This document shows, one piece after another, positions 36,423 to 48,722 of a DNA stretch of 64,000 nucleotides (position 1 is the stretch's first letter; every line of letters begins with the position of its first letter). The position numbers were made by a program, and so were the translations under genes. Below the pieces are notes generated by a model. It had not been told where the DNA came from, did not search any database, and was given only the letters and a program-made list of their open reading frames with translations. The DNA lies in assembly GCF_040712315.1 (NCBI RefSeq), contig NC_134013.1:60673001-60737000 (forward strand), read 5' to 3'. Source of the DNA: Castanea sativa (Eukaryota > Streptophyta > Magnoliopsida > Fagales > Fagaceae).

Positions 36423-37549
36423 TGTAGATGACTAAATTCTTAGTTCGAAATAAATCAAACAAGTAAAATAGTTTCACAAATGCGAATTTATATTGATGAA
36501 TATGTGCTACAATTCTCTGTAATTACAAAAGAGTGATCCTCTGATTCGATCTCCTTGAAAGATTTGTTAATTGGAATTGTGGTAATGTGATTTTGATTCG
36601 AACACCGAATGTACTTCAATTTAGCTAAAGAATGGATCGAAGATCTTTAAAACGGAATTACAATGAATCTCTGGCTATGAGCTTGTTAGAAATTCTTTGT
36701 TCTTCGTGTTCTTCGTGTTCTTCGTGCGTTCTTCTGTTCTTCGTGTATTCTTCGTGTTTAAAGGTTTGTGGTGGAAGTTCTTCGATGCTTTTAGAGGCTT
36801 GATTCAGTAGAGCTTCGTTGATTTATGGTGTGTTGAGGTTCCTGGAGGCTTTTGAGCTTGATTCCAGTGAACTTTGAGATTTACGAATATGATTTGGATG
36901 ATTCCTCTTCGATTGTTCTTCGTATTTGAAGGTTTGTGGTGGAAGTTCTTCGGGGCTTTGGAGGCTTGAATCCGTAGAGCTTCACCAATTTGTGGTTTGT
37001 TGAGGTTTCTAGAGGCTTTTGAGCTTGATTCCAGTGACTTTTGAGACCTGGACGAGTAGTTTGGATGATTTTGCTTCGAATGTTGTCTGTATTCGAGGTT
37101 GAAGTTCTTGAAATTCTTGGAGGCTTAGGGGTTTGATTCCGGCAGAGCTTCTGGATTTCTGAACTCAAGATATGTTTCTCCGTCTGTCTCCGGCCAAATG
37201 TCTTAGGAAGGCTTCTATTTATAGGAGTTTGGAGGTGGGTGAGCGACACGTGGCAGAGTCTGATTGGTGACACATGTCATAGCCTGATTGGTCAGCTTAT
37301 GTCATCGCTTACACATGCTGGATTGCTTGTGTCATCGCTTACACGTGCAGGGCTGCTTGTGTCATCGCTTACGCATGCTGATGTGTTTCATGCCTTATTT
37401 CAATGACACTTGGAAAATTTCTATTGGTTTTTGAATAGTGATGGCAAAACCTAGCAGCAATACTTGGCGCTTTGTAATTGGTTGCATTTTGTGGACTTGG
37501 TAGTATGATGTGTCAGCTTGTGATAGGTTGGAAATTTTCCCTATCTACA
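36423..37549 (-). repeat. 3' LTR of the TR-GAG element
   Basis: 1127 bp, TGTAGATGACT to CCCTATCTACA. It contains clustered ttcttcgtg units (about 36696-36760) that account for most of the length difference from the 5' LTR. A repeated gcttacac(a/g)tgc motif lies near 37310-37380. Confidence 0.95.
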
Positions 37550-37560
37550 AATGCCCCCTC
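37538..37560 (-). promoter_or_regulatory. Polypurine tract beside the 3' LTR
   Basis: Minus strand gagggggcatt directly before TGTAGATAG, the expected site for plus-strand DNA priming. Confidence 0.65.
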
Positions 37561-39239
37561 GAGACTCGTTCATGCACACAGTTTTGGAGTATGGTGAGTG
37601 AATGAGTCTTAAAAAAAAAGGATTTTTATACTTGACTCTTCTAGTGAAATAGCTGAAGGTGGTGGAGCTTTTAACAGGATGAAGTAATTTCAGAAGAGTA
37701 GACCCACCCATATGAAAGGCTTTGATGAAACCGAGAAGGGGTCTATGAGTACTTGAATGTACTCGCGTGACCGAGTTTTCTCAACAGAGGTTAAGTCGAA
37801 GTAATTTCAGAAGAATATTTTGGATCGTTGGTGGCGATCACAGGGTGTTGAAGATGGAGAAGAGGTGAGAATGTTGGCTAGGTACAGCATGCAGAGCTCT
37901 GGAGTTAGCCTCCTATTTTTAAGAACTTCTGATGAAGTTATATCTAAAGGGTATACTTCGAAATACGGAGAGAACATGTGGGGGTGTGGTTGAATGTGCA
38001 TGTGTTATTGTGTCACTTGGGTTAAGTTGAGGTAATTTTAGAAGAGTATTTTGGGTGTGTTGATGTTGATGGTGAAGAAGATAGAAATGAAAATGAAGTG
38101 AATGAGTGAAACATATGACACCATGGTACTGACCCTGCATGCTGAATGAGGTCCGACAGCAAGTTGTTGAATGCGCTTGTGTAACTGGACCATGCTGACA
38201 GACATTAAGTTGAAGTAATTTCAGAAGTATATTTTCTGAAATTCTTCAAGCTGATCTTAAGTTGGAGTAATTCCAGAAAGTGTGTTTTGAGGTACCCACA
38301 ACGATGACCTTTGGGCTCCACGCTGGTGGAAACATGGAATGAGGCTTTGGCGACCATTTGCCGACACCAAAGGCTAATTTCTGATGAGCTGGTACCTTGG
38401 AGGTCATCGTAAGTGTTGGATGGGAGACAATTTGTAGGATACCTCAACACTTTTTACCACCTTCACCTAATGCAACTTGTTGGGAAAGCACAACAAAGTG
38501 AAAGGTGGAGCTAACTTGTGATCCTGGTTTTGGAAACCAGCCAAGTTGCTGTTTGTTCCAAACCACTGCTTCTGATGGGAGACCAAACAGTTGGAGAGAG
38601 ACTACGAAAGCCCTAATCTTAGGAACAGGTGTCTCTGCTGGACTTAGATTTCCTGGCCAACTAAGTCCGAGAAAGCATGGAACGACAATGCAGACCTTGT
38701 TATGAGTAACTTTATGAACAAATGTGGTCATTAAGTAAGGAAACAAAATTTGTTTGAATCCTAAAACAATGATGATGTTGTGAGAAGGGTTTCTACTGAA
38801 CCATGAAAGGGTTGATTTCAAACTGATTATGAAGCGATTTGGGTTGCTAGGTGTTGAGAATGATGAGGCCACAGTGAGAAATGGCCGTCTGTTTTTTTTT
38901 TTTTTTTCTTTTCTTGATGGGCTTTAGTGAATCCGACCCTTCTATTTATAGCGAAGAGATGAAGAACGGTAGTTGGGTAGTTGAGAATGACAGACGAGAC
39001 TTTTTGGTGAGAATGGTGGATGAGAACGGTAGGCGCTGAATGAGAATGGTAGGTTGGAGACTGGTAGGCACCGACGGAAATGGTAGGCTGAAGTAGTGAC
39101 CCAATGTAATTTCAATTTTGAGACATACTTGTGACAGTTCATCTGTTCTTTGAAAGGGGAGCCTTGATCAAGTCTGGAGGATAATCTTGAGGGAATGCAG
39201 ACCAAATGGATGTATCTCAAATTATGATCTTGAGAGCTT

Positions 39240-40340
39240 AAATTTTGGACACTGCTAGTACTTCGGAGAAATGGGTCAAATTGGTGGTTTCTAAGTTCAA
39301 AACAAATACGCAGATTTCAAAATCAAAATCTTTGTGAAAACCTGATAGGACAAGCTTTGCTCGAACATCTTGATTTTCGGTCAAAGTTTACATCAAAGCC
39401 AATAGTTGTAGAATCACATTATTTGAGCAATTTTGGATTCTCAAATGAATAAATAGACCCCAAAATTGGAACATGCGTGAAAAATTGAGCAAGACAGGTC
39501 CATCTCAAAAATTTTGACTTTTGGTCAAGATTTGTGCAAAAGTCAACTTTTTAGAAATTGGACTGTTATGCAATTTTCGAGTCTCAGTTGAAGAAATAGA
39601 TCCCAAAATTGGAAAGTACGTGAAAAAATGAGTGGGACAGGCCCGTTTTGAAAATTTTGACTTTTTGGTCAAAGTCAAAGTTCCAACTTGTCAAAGCTTT
39701 TTTTTTCCAGGCGGTCCGGATCCGGGTCGGTTTTCCAATTCGGTCCGGGTCAAATTGGTTCGTGTATGATGACATCATCAGTGATGTCATACGCTGCACC
39801 TGGCGCGTGTGACGCATGTGCAGTGCGTGGGGGAGACGATCCGGCGCGTGTAGGCGCGTGGCAAGTGAGTGTTGCGCGTGGGAGCGCGTGTCAGTTGAGG
39901 AAACGTTCGTCGGAGCTTCTGGCGGCACGTGGCTGCGCGTGACTGTGATTTTGGGCCTGAAATTTTCAGGTTTTGTAGTTATAAGGCCGTAGAAGACCCC
40001 TGTATGGTCGGTTTTGTGAAATTGTGCACAGATTTGCACAGTTTTGATGGACTAAACCGGTGGTCATCGCGAGCTTGTGAAGGTGCGTGGTTGATTGTTT
40101 GGACCTAAAAATTTCAGGTTTTGTAGATCGAAGGCCGATAGCTCTAATGGTGGCATCAGTTTTGTAAAATTGTTCTCAGATTTGCGCAAATTTGAATGAG
40201 AAACCCACGGGTCACTAAGAATTTGTGGCCATGTGTGGCAGCGCGTGGCTGGGTATCTGGGCCTGAAATTTTCAGGTTTGGTGGATCGAAGGCTGTAGAA
40301 GACTCCTGTGGGTTGTTTTTTGTGTCATCTTGTTAGAGGA
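39240..40340. repeat. Diverged long repeats inside the TR-GAG element
   Basis: Two series. Around 39240-39690, units carry ccaaaattgga(a/c) and ttttgacttttggtcaaag. Around 39945-40330, three units carry gggcctgaaattttcaggtt, a gaaggc(c/t)g motif and tttgtgaaattgt. Confidence 0.7.
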
Positions 40341-41419
40341 TTTAGAAATTTGGAAGAGAAGCCAACATGCATTTTTGGACTTTGTTGCTATCTTCTTGTT
40401 TGTTTGAAGTCCTTAGAGGATTTTTGTGACATCTTGTCAGAGGATTTAGAAATTCAGAAGAGGAGACGGCGGACATTGTTGGACGCCATCTTAGTTTTCT
40501 CTGTTCTGACAGTTTTTTTTTTTTTTACATCTTGAGTTTTCAAGGTTGGTGACACAGTCAGTTTGAACAGTAAATAATGCTAGAGATACAAATAATTTTA
40601 CAAACTGCTAATGTGGTGGGTACTTGTTGGTATCTAAAAAAGTGATATTAATGGTAGGCTTAGATACAAACCAACAAAAGGTTGACCACATCAAAAAATG
40701 TTGTAAAATAATTTGTGACGGTGGCATTACTCTTGAACAATATGTAGACTAGAACTTCATCGCAAGTCTAATGCAATAAATTCTTTCTGACAACGTGATC
40801 TTCTTATGGGTACGAAGTGTAGTATTTTTTTTTTTTGACTTTGAGTGCCTTTGAGTTGCAAAATCTGACTTCAAATAATATCTGTTTGGTGGCAGCATTT
40901 AATGGCTTGCCAACTTTCTTCATTTTTCTTGTCTGTTATCTCAGAAGTTTTCTATATAAAGGCATGCTATTGTCTTCATCACTGAGGCACATGTTTAACC
41001 TTCAGCTTTCTTCTCTTCCTTTCAATTTTTTATTTTTTTATTTTACGTGCTATGAGATCTTTTTCCCTGGCAAATTTTTTGTTGCTTGTTTTTGTTTTGC
41101 AGCACAATTTCCTTGATCTTTGGGTTTTGATATTAAACTTTACGTTGACGTTCGCATAGAAGTGTTTGCCTTCATTTGGTGGCTTTGTATTTCATTGATA
41201 GCATAGTTCTTGCACTGACATATGCTTTCATGTTGTTACATTCTTTTCTTGCATTAACAATCTTTTAGTGATATTCGTCTTTGCAACGACGTTTTTATAA
41301 GGATATTCAGCTAGGCAATAATGCTATCACCAGTACTCGTTTTTGAAGTTGTACTAGCTTTGGTGTTGGCAATTTAAGCCGTATCAACACTTGTCTTTGC
41401 AACGTAGCCATATCAAGAA

Positions 41420-42060
41420 TCTTTGCAACGTAGCCACATCAAGAGTCTTTACCATGAAGCCGCGCCAACATTCGTCCTTGTACTGAAGCTGCATCCATAT
41501 TTTTCTTTGCATCGAAATCGCGTCACCACCTATCTTTGCCATGAAATTGCGCCAACACTTGCATTTGCATTAAAGTCGTGCCGACATCCATCTTTGTCAT
41601 GCAGTCATGTCAACACTCCATTTGCACAGAAGCCATGCCAACATTCATCTTTGCCATGAAGCTACATCAACACTTTATTCGCATCGAAGCTGTGCCGACA
41701 TTCATTTTTACCATGAAACTATGTCAACACTTCATTTGCACAGAAGCCATGCCAACATTCATCTTTGTCTTGAAGTTACGTCAACACTTCATTTGCACAG
41801 AAGCCATGCCAACATTCATCTTTGCCATGAAGCTATGTCAACACTTCATTTGCATAGAAGCCATGCCAACATCCATCTTTACTATGAAGCTATGAAAACA
41901 CTTCCTTTGCATTAAAGCCATGCCGACATCCATCTTTACCATGAAGCCATGTCAACACTTCATTTGCACCAAAGCGATGCCGACATCCGTCTATACCATG
42001 AAGCCACGTCAACATTCTACATTGGCACTTGCATTCGCATTAAAGTTGCACTAATATTGG
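41420..42060. repeat. 57-bp tandem array, about 11 units
   Basis: Repeated unit of the form gccatgccaacattcatctt then tgccatgaagctatgtcaac, then acttcatttgcacagaa. Period 57 checked at 41631, 41688 and 41745. Because 57 is divisible by three, plus-strand frames stay open through the array and give periodic ORFs that are not genes. Units at the edges are more diverged. Confidence 0.95.
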
Positions 42061-42892
42061 CCTTTATAATAAAGCTTGAAGTTTCAAGAAGCTCGCATCA
42101 AGACTTTGAGGATGCAAAGAGATTCCAACAAGATGTTGAAGTTTCAAAAAGCTCCCATCAAGACTTTGAGGATGCAAAGAGATGCCAACAAAACCTTGAA
42201 GATATGAGAAGAATGCCGCCATGATTTTGACATTGTACGAACATGCCCTTAGAGGAGAGATGATGCAACACCAACTTCAGATGTTGGAGGAAGGTGACGT
42301 TGTCTAGATTTCAGAGACATGATGTGAAATAACACCACTCAGAAGGGAGATGATGTGGTTCAAATTTCAGAACTATGAAATGGCATAACCTAGAAGATAG
42401 ATGATATAACTTAGACTTGCAAGGTACAAGAAGATGCCCCCAGAAGATAAGTGATGCAAAGCATACTTCATAAACGTGGGAGAATGTCTATAGAAGATAG
42501 GGAATGCCATGCAGACTTCATTTCTTGTAAAAGAAGTTGAAGACTTTATTTTACTCTACAACCAAGAAGCAATTTATATTTATCATCATTTCAAGGAAAG
42601 CTAAGCAACGTTAGCTCCTTACAGTCTTCATTTTCTACTACAACAATCTTTGAAAAACTCCTCAAGCTAGACTGGCAATCCTTCTTCTTTTCATGTGACT
42701 GAACTTAGTGAAAAGTACTAAGCTGCCTACGTATCTCGGAGAGGGATCAAGTCATTACGTAGTTCAACAAAAAAAAAATTTTGACGATTTTTTTTATTTA
42801 TCATTTTGATGATTTTTTGTTGTTTTTATGGTTTTGATGATTTTTTTTTTTTTTTTGTTTTTTTTTTTGTTGTTTTTTTTTTTTTTACAAAA

Positions 42893-43050
42893 AAAGGGAG
42901 GGCTCACGTGCGTAATCCTTGCCCTACACCCCACGGCATTTCATGGGTACCAATTGCGCAATAGTGGGTATCACCTCTAATCGAACCCGAGACCTTGACC
43001 TCAAGGGCGACATGGGCATCCAGCCATTACGCCACACACGCAAATGGTGA
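42893..43050 (-). mobile_element. tRNA-derived SINE
   Basis: On the minus strand, an A-box TGGCGTAATGG (plus 43024-43034) is followed about 45 bp later by a B-box-like GGGTTCGATTAGAGG (plus 42974-42988). These are internal RNA polymerase III promoter parts. The body then runs to an A-rich tail (the long T runs at about 42840-42886 on the plus strand). tRNA-like head, unrelated body and A-rich tail are the SINE layout. It lies inside the TR-GAG element, in the same orientation. Confidence 0.75.
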
Positions 43051-43171
43051 CATAGAGTGGGATTAATTTCTCCTTATTTGTACACTTTCAAAGGTAATGG
43101 GAAGACATCATGTACCCTTGTAGTGCTGCAATAGGCAGTTTAAACTCTTACTGAGGAGCAGTTCTTGATTT

Positions 43172-45061
43172 TCAAATATAGAAGCGTTTGAGGAACTTCC
43201 CATTGATGGGGCCGATCCTTACACCATCATTGTCAATCAATTTGTAAGTTTTATTGGTGTTTGCCCCCTGCCTGAGAGTTGGAAGTACATCACAAGCAAC
43301 GGTCACATGGTTTGACCCGACAACTTCATCAAGGTCTAGATCAATCTTGTTTTCTTTGGCAAGCTTCATGATTTTTTCTTTGAAAACGAAGCATTTTTGA
43401 ATTGGGTGGCCAATGATCCGATGATATTTGCAGTAGTTAGGGTCATCAACTTTCCCTATGTCTTCTAGTCGCTTGCATTTTGGCAATTCAACCAGCTTTA
43501 ATTGCAATAGTTGTTCTAAGATGTTTGGCACATCTTCATCGAGGAACGGATATGATTTTTGCTCACGTTCCTTAAAGGTCAGACGACGCACTTCGTTCTT
43601 TTTCCATCATTCAAGTTGTTTTTCATTTGCCTTTGCTTCTCTCCTTGGAACCTTAACTATGGTAGTGTTAACAGTTATTGGGTCTTTAAGATTGCCTTTT
43701 GCATTCCTGTCATTCATCTTTACTTCCTTTCTGCTTTCCTCAGGTATGGGAGGTTTTGTATTTCCGTGGCTAGAGATACTTAATTCCATGTCGTGCACAC
43801 GAGTTTCCAATTCTTCGAATGTTCGGGGCTTTATCCCTTGCAGGATGTACAAAAGTCCCCAGTGCATGCCTTGGATGCACATTTCTACAGCAGATATTTC
43901 AGAAAGTCTATCCTTACAGTCTAGACTCAAAGAACGCCATCGATTGATATAGTCAACAACGGGCTCGTCTTTCCACTACTTAGTATTGGTAAGCTCCACC
44001 ATGCTTACCGTACGACGTGTGCTGTAGAACCGGTTGAGGAACTCCCTTTCAAGTTGTTCCCAACTATCGATTGACTCGGGTTCTAAGTCTGTATACCAAT
44101 CAAAGGCATTCCCTTTTAGTGAACGAACGAACTGCTTTACAAAGAGGCCTCCTTGAGTCCCTGCGTTCTCGCAAGTTTCTACAAAGTGAGCAACGTGTTG
44201 CTTAGGGTTTCCCTTTCCATCAAATTGCAAGAACTTAGGGGGTTGATACCCATTTGGCATTCTCATATTGTCAATGTGCTTCGTATAGGATTTTGAATAT
44301 ATGAGAGAATTTGTAGAAGAACCTCCATATTGTGCTCGTATGGTATTCGTTATCATGTCCTGCAGTTGTTGGACAGATATTGAGGCCATTGAGGTGGATT
44401 GTTCTTGTCGGGGAGTGTTTTCAATTTCTTTCCCTTCATCATCTTTCGCAAATGTGAATTTATGACCATGGCTTGATTCACCAAGATCTTGTACTTCAAG
44501 TTTGTTCATTAAAGTTGCAATTTGGAGGTCCTTATCTTCAAGTGCTTTTGTTCGAAGGACGACCCTTTGTTCCATTTCAGCCATCTTTTCTTCCATGGTA
44601 GAGGTGTTAGTCATCATGACTGACACAACTTCCACAGATGATGGAGAAGGAAGTGAATTGAACTGAGCACGTGAAATCTCATCTTTTGGGTTCCCTTTGA
44701 TGAGAGAGAAATCGTGCGACCAACTTCTTGTGAAGGAAGAAGGGGATTTGCCCCCATACTTGAGGTGTTCCAAGGTGGAGATGTCCTTGTTGATGACCTT
44801 GTTTCTTTTAAGAGGGTCTAAGGAGATGATTGTTTGGACCTTGGCTTCCTTGGTTGATTGAGATTGAAGTTGATTGTGAGCTTTAGGTTGGCTACAATTG
44901 ATTGCTCCAATGCAACTGTTGGTGGTAGTCGTACCAAGTTTAATTGAAGCAGCTATTGTTGAAGCTTGAATGTTCTTGCTAGAGGCCATTGAAGTTGGTA
45001 GCAAGATGATGAAAATTTCTTTCTTTGAAGGAGAATGAGATGACAGGCAAAGAGGTCCCAT
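43172..45061 (-). pseudogene. Gag of the TR-GAG element with two nonsense codons
   Basis: One frame of about 629 codons from 45061 to 43172, interrupted by TAG at 43975-43973 and TGA at 43606-43604; all three parts are in phase. The first ATG overlaps the primer site, so MASSKNIQASTIAA (from about 44989) may be the real start. The gag core includes PPKFLQFDGKGNPKQHVAHF and LKGNAFDWYTDLEPESIDSW. After the second stop comes the cysteine-histidine segment YCKYHRIIGHPIQKCF, with C-x3-H-x4-H-x3-C spacing, as in plant Gypsy gag proteins. Active gag would build the particle that packages the element RNA. Confidence 0.88.
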
Positions 45062-45077
45062 CGGGCGTGCCAGAATT
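45058..45077 (-). promoter_or_regulatory. TR-GAG primer-binding site
   Basis: Minus strand aattctggcacgcccgatgg directly after the 5' LTR. The TGGCACGCC core is the expected CCA-end complement. The priming tRNA was not identified. Confidence 0.7.
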
Positions 45078-46185
45078 TGTAGACGACTAAATTCTTAGTT
45101 CGAAATAAATCAAACAAGTAAAATAGTTTCACAAATGCGAATTTGTATTGATGAATATGTGCTACAATTCTTTGTAATTACAAAAGAGTGATCCTCTGAT
45201 TCGATCTCCTTGAAAGATTTGTTGATTGGAATTGTGGTAATGTGATTTTGATTCGAACACCAAATGTACTTTAATTTAGCTGAAGAATGGATCGAAGATC
45301 TTTAAAACGGAATTACAATGAATCTCTGGCTATGAGCTTGTTAGAAATTCTTTGCTCTTCGTGTTCTTCATGTTCTTCGTGCGTTCTTCGTGTTTAAAGG
45401 TTTATGGTGGAAGTTCTTCAGTGCTTTTAGAGGCTTGATTCCGTAGAGTTTCGTTGATTTATGGTGTGTTGAGGTTTCTGGAGGCTTTTGAGCTTGATTC
45501 TAGTGAACTTTGAGATTTAGGAATATGATTTGGATGATTCCTCTTCGATTGTTCTTCGTATTTGAAGGTTTGTGGTGGAAGTTCTTCGGGGCTTTGGTGG
45601 CTTGAATCCGTAGAGCTTCACCAATTTGTGGTTTGTTGAGGTTTCTGGAGGCTTTTGAGCTTGATTCTAGTGACCTTTGAGACCTGGACGAGTAGTTTGG
45701 ATGATTTTGCTTCGAATGTTGTCTGTATTCGAGGTTGAAGTTCTTAATATTCTTGGAGGTTTCGGGGTTTGATTCCGGCAGAGCTTCTGGATTTCTAAAC
45801 TCAAGATATGTTTCTCCGGTTGCTCCAGCCAAATGTCTTAGGAAGGCTTCTATTTATAGGAGTTTAGAGGTGGGTGAGCGACACGTGGCGGAGTCTGATT
45901 GGTGACACATGTCACAACCTGATTGGTCCGCTTATGTCATCGCTTACACATGCTCGATTGCTTGTGTCATCGCTTACACGTGCAGGACTGCTTGTATCAT
46001 CGCTTACACATGCTGATGCGTTTCATGCCTTTATTTCAATGACACTTGGCAAATTTCTATTGGTTTTTGAATAGTGATGGCAAAACCTAGCAGCAATACG
46101 TGACGCTTTGTAATTGGTTGCATTTTGTGGACTTGGTAGTATGATGTGTCAGCTTGTGATAGGTCGGGAATTTTCCCTATTTACA
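45078..46185 (-). repeat. 5' LTR of the TR-GAG element
   Basis: 1108 bp. In the first roughly 290 aligned bases it differs from the 3' LTR at 8 sites, all transitions, by my hand alignment. Confidence 0.95.
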
Positions 46186-46190
46186 ATATT

Positions 46191-48714
46191 ATCTCTGTCT
46201 TTAAGTAGTATACTATACTTCCTCAAAAGGGAGGGGGCGGGAGGGGGATGGGGGGGGGGGCGCTTGATTCAATATTAGCCTCATCAAATTAGAGCCACAG
46301 AAATTACATTTTATTAAAAACATCTAATAAATCCATTTCAATGGAATGTTTTAGTAGCAAACATATAACAGAAGCTCAACGGGGACAAATAATATATATG
46401 CTACTATAACAACAAAAAAAAATTACTCATTTTTTGATAATGTAAATTGCTTTGCAATATTTTGCACAATCCAAAAGTCCTCATCATCTTAGCTAAAATT
46501 CATAAAACATTAATCATAAAGCTGTATATAATATCATATTAGAAGTGTTAAATAAATTTTCATGATATTAGCATATTACAAATCATGCATTTTATGTTAT
46601 TGGAAAAATGCATCACTCCAACAAAAGCATAATTGATTGATTATATAATTGGACAAATAAATCATCTTGAATGTGGATGATTTAAAATTTTAAACCAAAA
46701 AAAAAGTCACTGATTTGTATTACTAGGAATGAATTTTGGATATTGGGCTCATTGCATGTGCTTTGAGGCTTTTATTTTTTATTTTTTTTTAATGTTAAAT
46801 TTTTCATCCATCCCAATCAAAGGCATTTCAATTTTTTAACAATGTAAAAATTTTCTATTCATCCAAATTTAAGGTTTAGTGGTCCAGAAGTGGGAGCTAT
46901 TCACGAGTACTTTTGGGTGTATAAATTGTTTATATAACCTTATCTTAAATTTGAGTACTTTTGTTATTGTTATTGTTATTGTTATTATTTTTTTTGTTGA
47001 CTCTCATTTAGTAATCTTTGCTTGCAGAGCCGACTGAATATAATTGAATGTCTAAGGCAGTGATATTATAATTATGTTGTTAATATTTAATTAGTAATTT
47101 TGCATCTTTGTATAGTGTTTAAATGCTTCTATCCTCTTGAAATACAAATTTTAATCAAGTTTTTGTCATCAAAATATGCTAACCTATCATTTTAACTAAA
47201 TAATATTGCTAATTTAATAAATCTTAAGAAGCATTTTATCAATTTTAATTAAAATTTTTATTTCTACTAAAACAATTGTTGTGGTGGGGCCTTAAAAAAA
47301 ATTGGAACGAGAATTTATTTTTAAAAACAAGAATATTATGCACTCACAAGATAGGCCTTTGTTCATTGAGAATTGAGAATTGAGAATTGAGATAGGTTTT
47401 TTTTTTTTTTTTTCTTTAAGAGGCATTTATTATAAACAAGTACAAATGTTCACATTATTAGAGAGAAAAACCACAGATTCGCAGAAATATGCATACACCA
47501 ACGCAGATTCCATCACTTGAAACTCTGAATAATGCAAATCAGAGTTTCTGCTGATGCGTATCAGTAGTACTCCAATTAAACTGTAGCTAGAGTATTAGCG
47601 ATGTAATTGTCATGCTAATATGGGATTGTTTTTATGCCATAAGACATCAACAGTTAACTAATTAAAAATTGGTGCTAACAATCTTAAAAGAGTTTGCACA
47701 AAGATTATGAATAATATTCTCCAAAGCCTCTTTCTTTCAACTTTCTAGAAAGTTGTTTGCACAAAAATTATGAATAATATTCTCACAAAAGAGGATAAAA
47801 CAGATTTTTCAAAGTTTTTTTTAGTTCTTACGAAAAAAAAACAAAAAAAAACATATTAATTACTTGCAATGGCTCGTGTTGTACCATATGTGGAGATCGC
47901 ATAAGTCTAACAAATATGTTAATTATTGATGTCATCAATGTCACCATCAGATTTGGGAGGAAGATATAATGAGGCATAAAAAAGTACTTCTTATGTCCAA
48001 CTCATTAATTTTCATTTGGCTTCATTATGATAACAATCACACCAGTTCAATAAGTATTCATCCACAAAAAAGGCTTCCCCTACCCAAATTTGAGAATCAT
48101 TGATTTTTTTGGCTAAAGATTTCCTTTATTTGGCCATTTCATTTCATATGCAATGAATATTTCATACATATAATGGTGAGTAAATTTTTCTAATTTTTTT
48201 TAAGGTTTATACATATGTTGTGTTACTCTCGTATTGATTGTTATCTAGGTTCCAAATGCTTGGATATAATGTTTGAAGTCGCCTATATCCATCTTGTCAC
48301 CTAATTGGCTATAGAAGCATTAATTTTAAATCCATAATTTCCTATTTATATATTATGGTGACTAGCTTGTAACCCTATGTATATGCATGGATATACTTAA
48401 GAGATACACATTAAGATGTATAATATAATTTTTACATATATAATTTAAATATTATTGATAGTCATTCTTATATTTTTTTAACTCTTTAAAAAGTCTTGTA
48501 AGAATGTTATTAGATTGAAAATGTAAATTATTCGTTTTTTAAATATTTTTATGTTCATTAATTCTAGATTTTTTGGTTTTTGTACATAATAACTCACTCG
48601 AATGGATATTTATGATATGGTCTCACATTTGATTCCAAAATTAAGAAATAAAATTTTCTCTAAAAATAAATAATTTAGGACACATGGCGTAAAATTGGAC
48701 TTTAATTGTAGAAA
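46191..48714. other. Intergenic DNA and duplicated block P (copy B)
   Basis: A G-rich run opens the stretch. From about 46690 to 48350 it aligns with 25985-26276 plus 29170-30630 and with 61480-63060, without the LTR insertions seen in copy A. The relic frame around 47930-48300 is more decayed here. The last 100 bp are host DNA up to the viral junction. Confidence 0.75.
46229..46260 (+). repeat. G-rich run with G-quadruplex potential
   Basis: Five or more G-tracts of 3-11 bases in 32 bp (gggagggggcgggaggggg then atggggg...), about 40 bp beyond the TR-GAG element. Confidence 0.7.
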
Positions 48715-48722
48715 GCACTGAG

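Larger units (their letters stand above)
37550..43171 (-). other. Non-coding interior of the TR-GAG element
   Basis: 5.6 kb without a recognisable coding domain. The motif gaagtaatttcagaag recurs about every 50-200 bp (near 37684, 37797, 38212; variants at 38030 and 38263). Similar long repeats occupy about 39240-40340. A cgcgtg-rich, locally GC-rich section lies at 39790-39945. The 57-bp array and a SINE are listed separately. Minus-strand ORFs of up to 151 aa here show no domain. Confidence 0.75.
36423..46185 (-). mobile_element. TR-GAG type LTR retrotransposon, 9763 bp, TSD atatt
   Basis: LTRs at 36423-37549 and 45078-46185 begin TGTAGA and end (C/T)TACA. TSD atatt is perfect at 36418-36422 and 46186-46190. 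On the minus strand the primer site is next to the right LTR, gag follows, and a purine tract (gagggggcatt) precedes the left LTR. The 5.6 kb between gag and the 3' LTR has no protease, reverse transcriptase, RNase H or integrase. This matches terminal-repeat retrotransposons with gag only, which depend on a partner for pol. Gag now has two stops, so this copy is dead for its own protein. Confidence 0.92.

Noticed and set aside
38444..40039. Minus-strand ORFs of 142 and 151 aa inside the TR-GAG element
   Set aside because: No domain, no motif, repeat-derived sequence and no relation to pol.
41420..42060. CRISPR-like array
   Set aside because: Units are contiguous with no unique spacers, and the host is a plant.
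41423..42224. Plus-strand repeat proteins (LHLHRSHANIHL-type units)
   Set aside because: The frames are open only because the 57-bp unit is divisible by three. Composition and context show a non-coding array in a retrotransposon.
43024..43034. Start of a functional tRNA gene
   Set aside because: A-box and B-box are present, but no cloverleaf can be closed, the body is unrelated and an A-rich tail follows. A SINE fits better.
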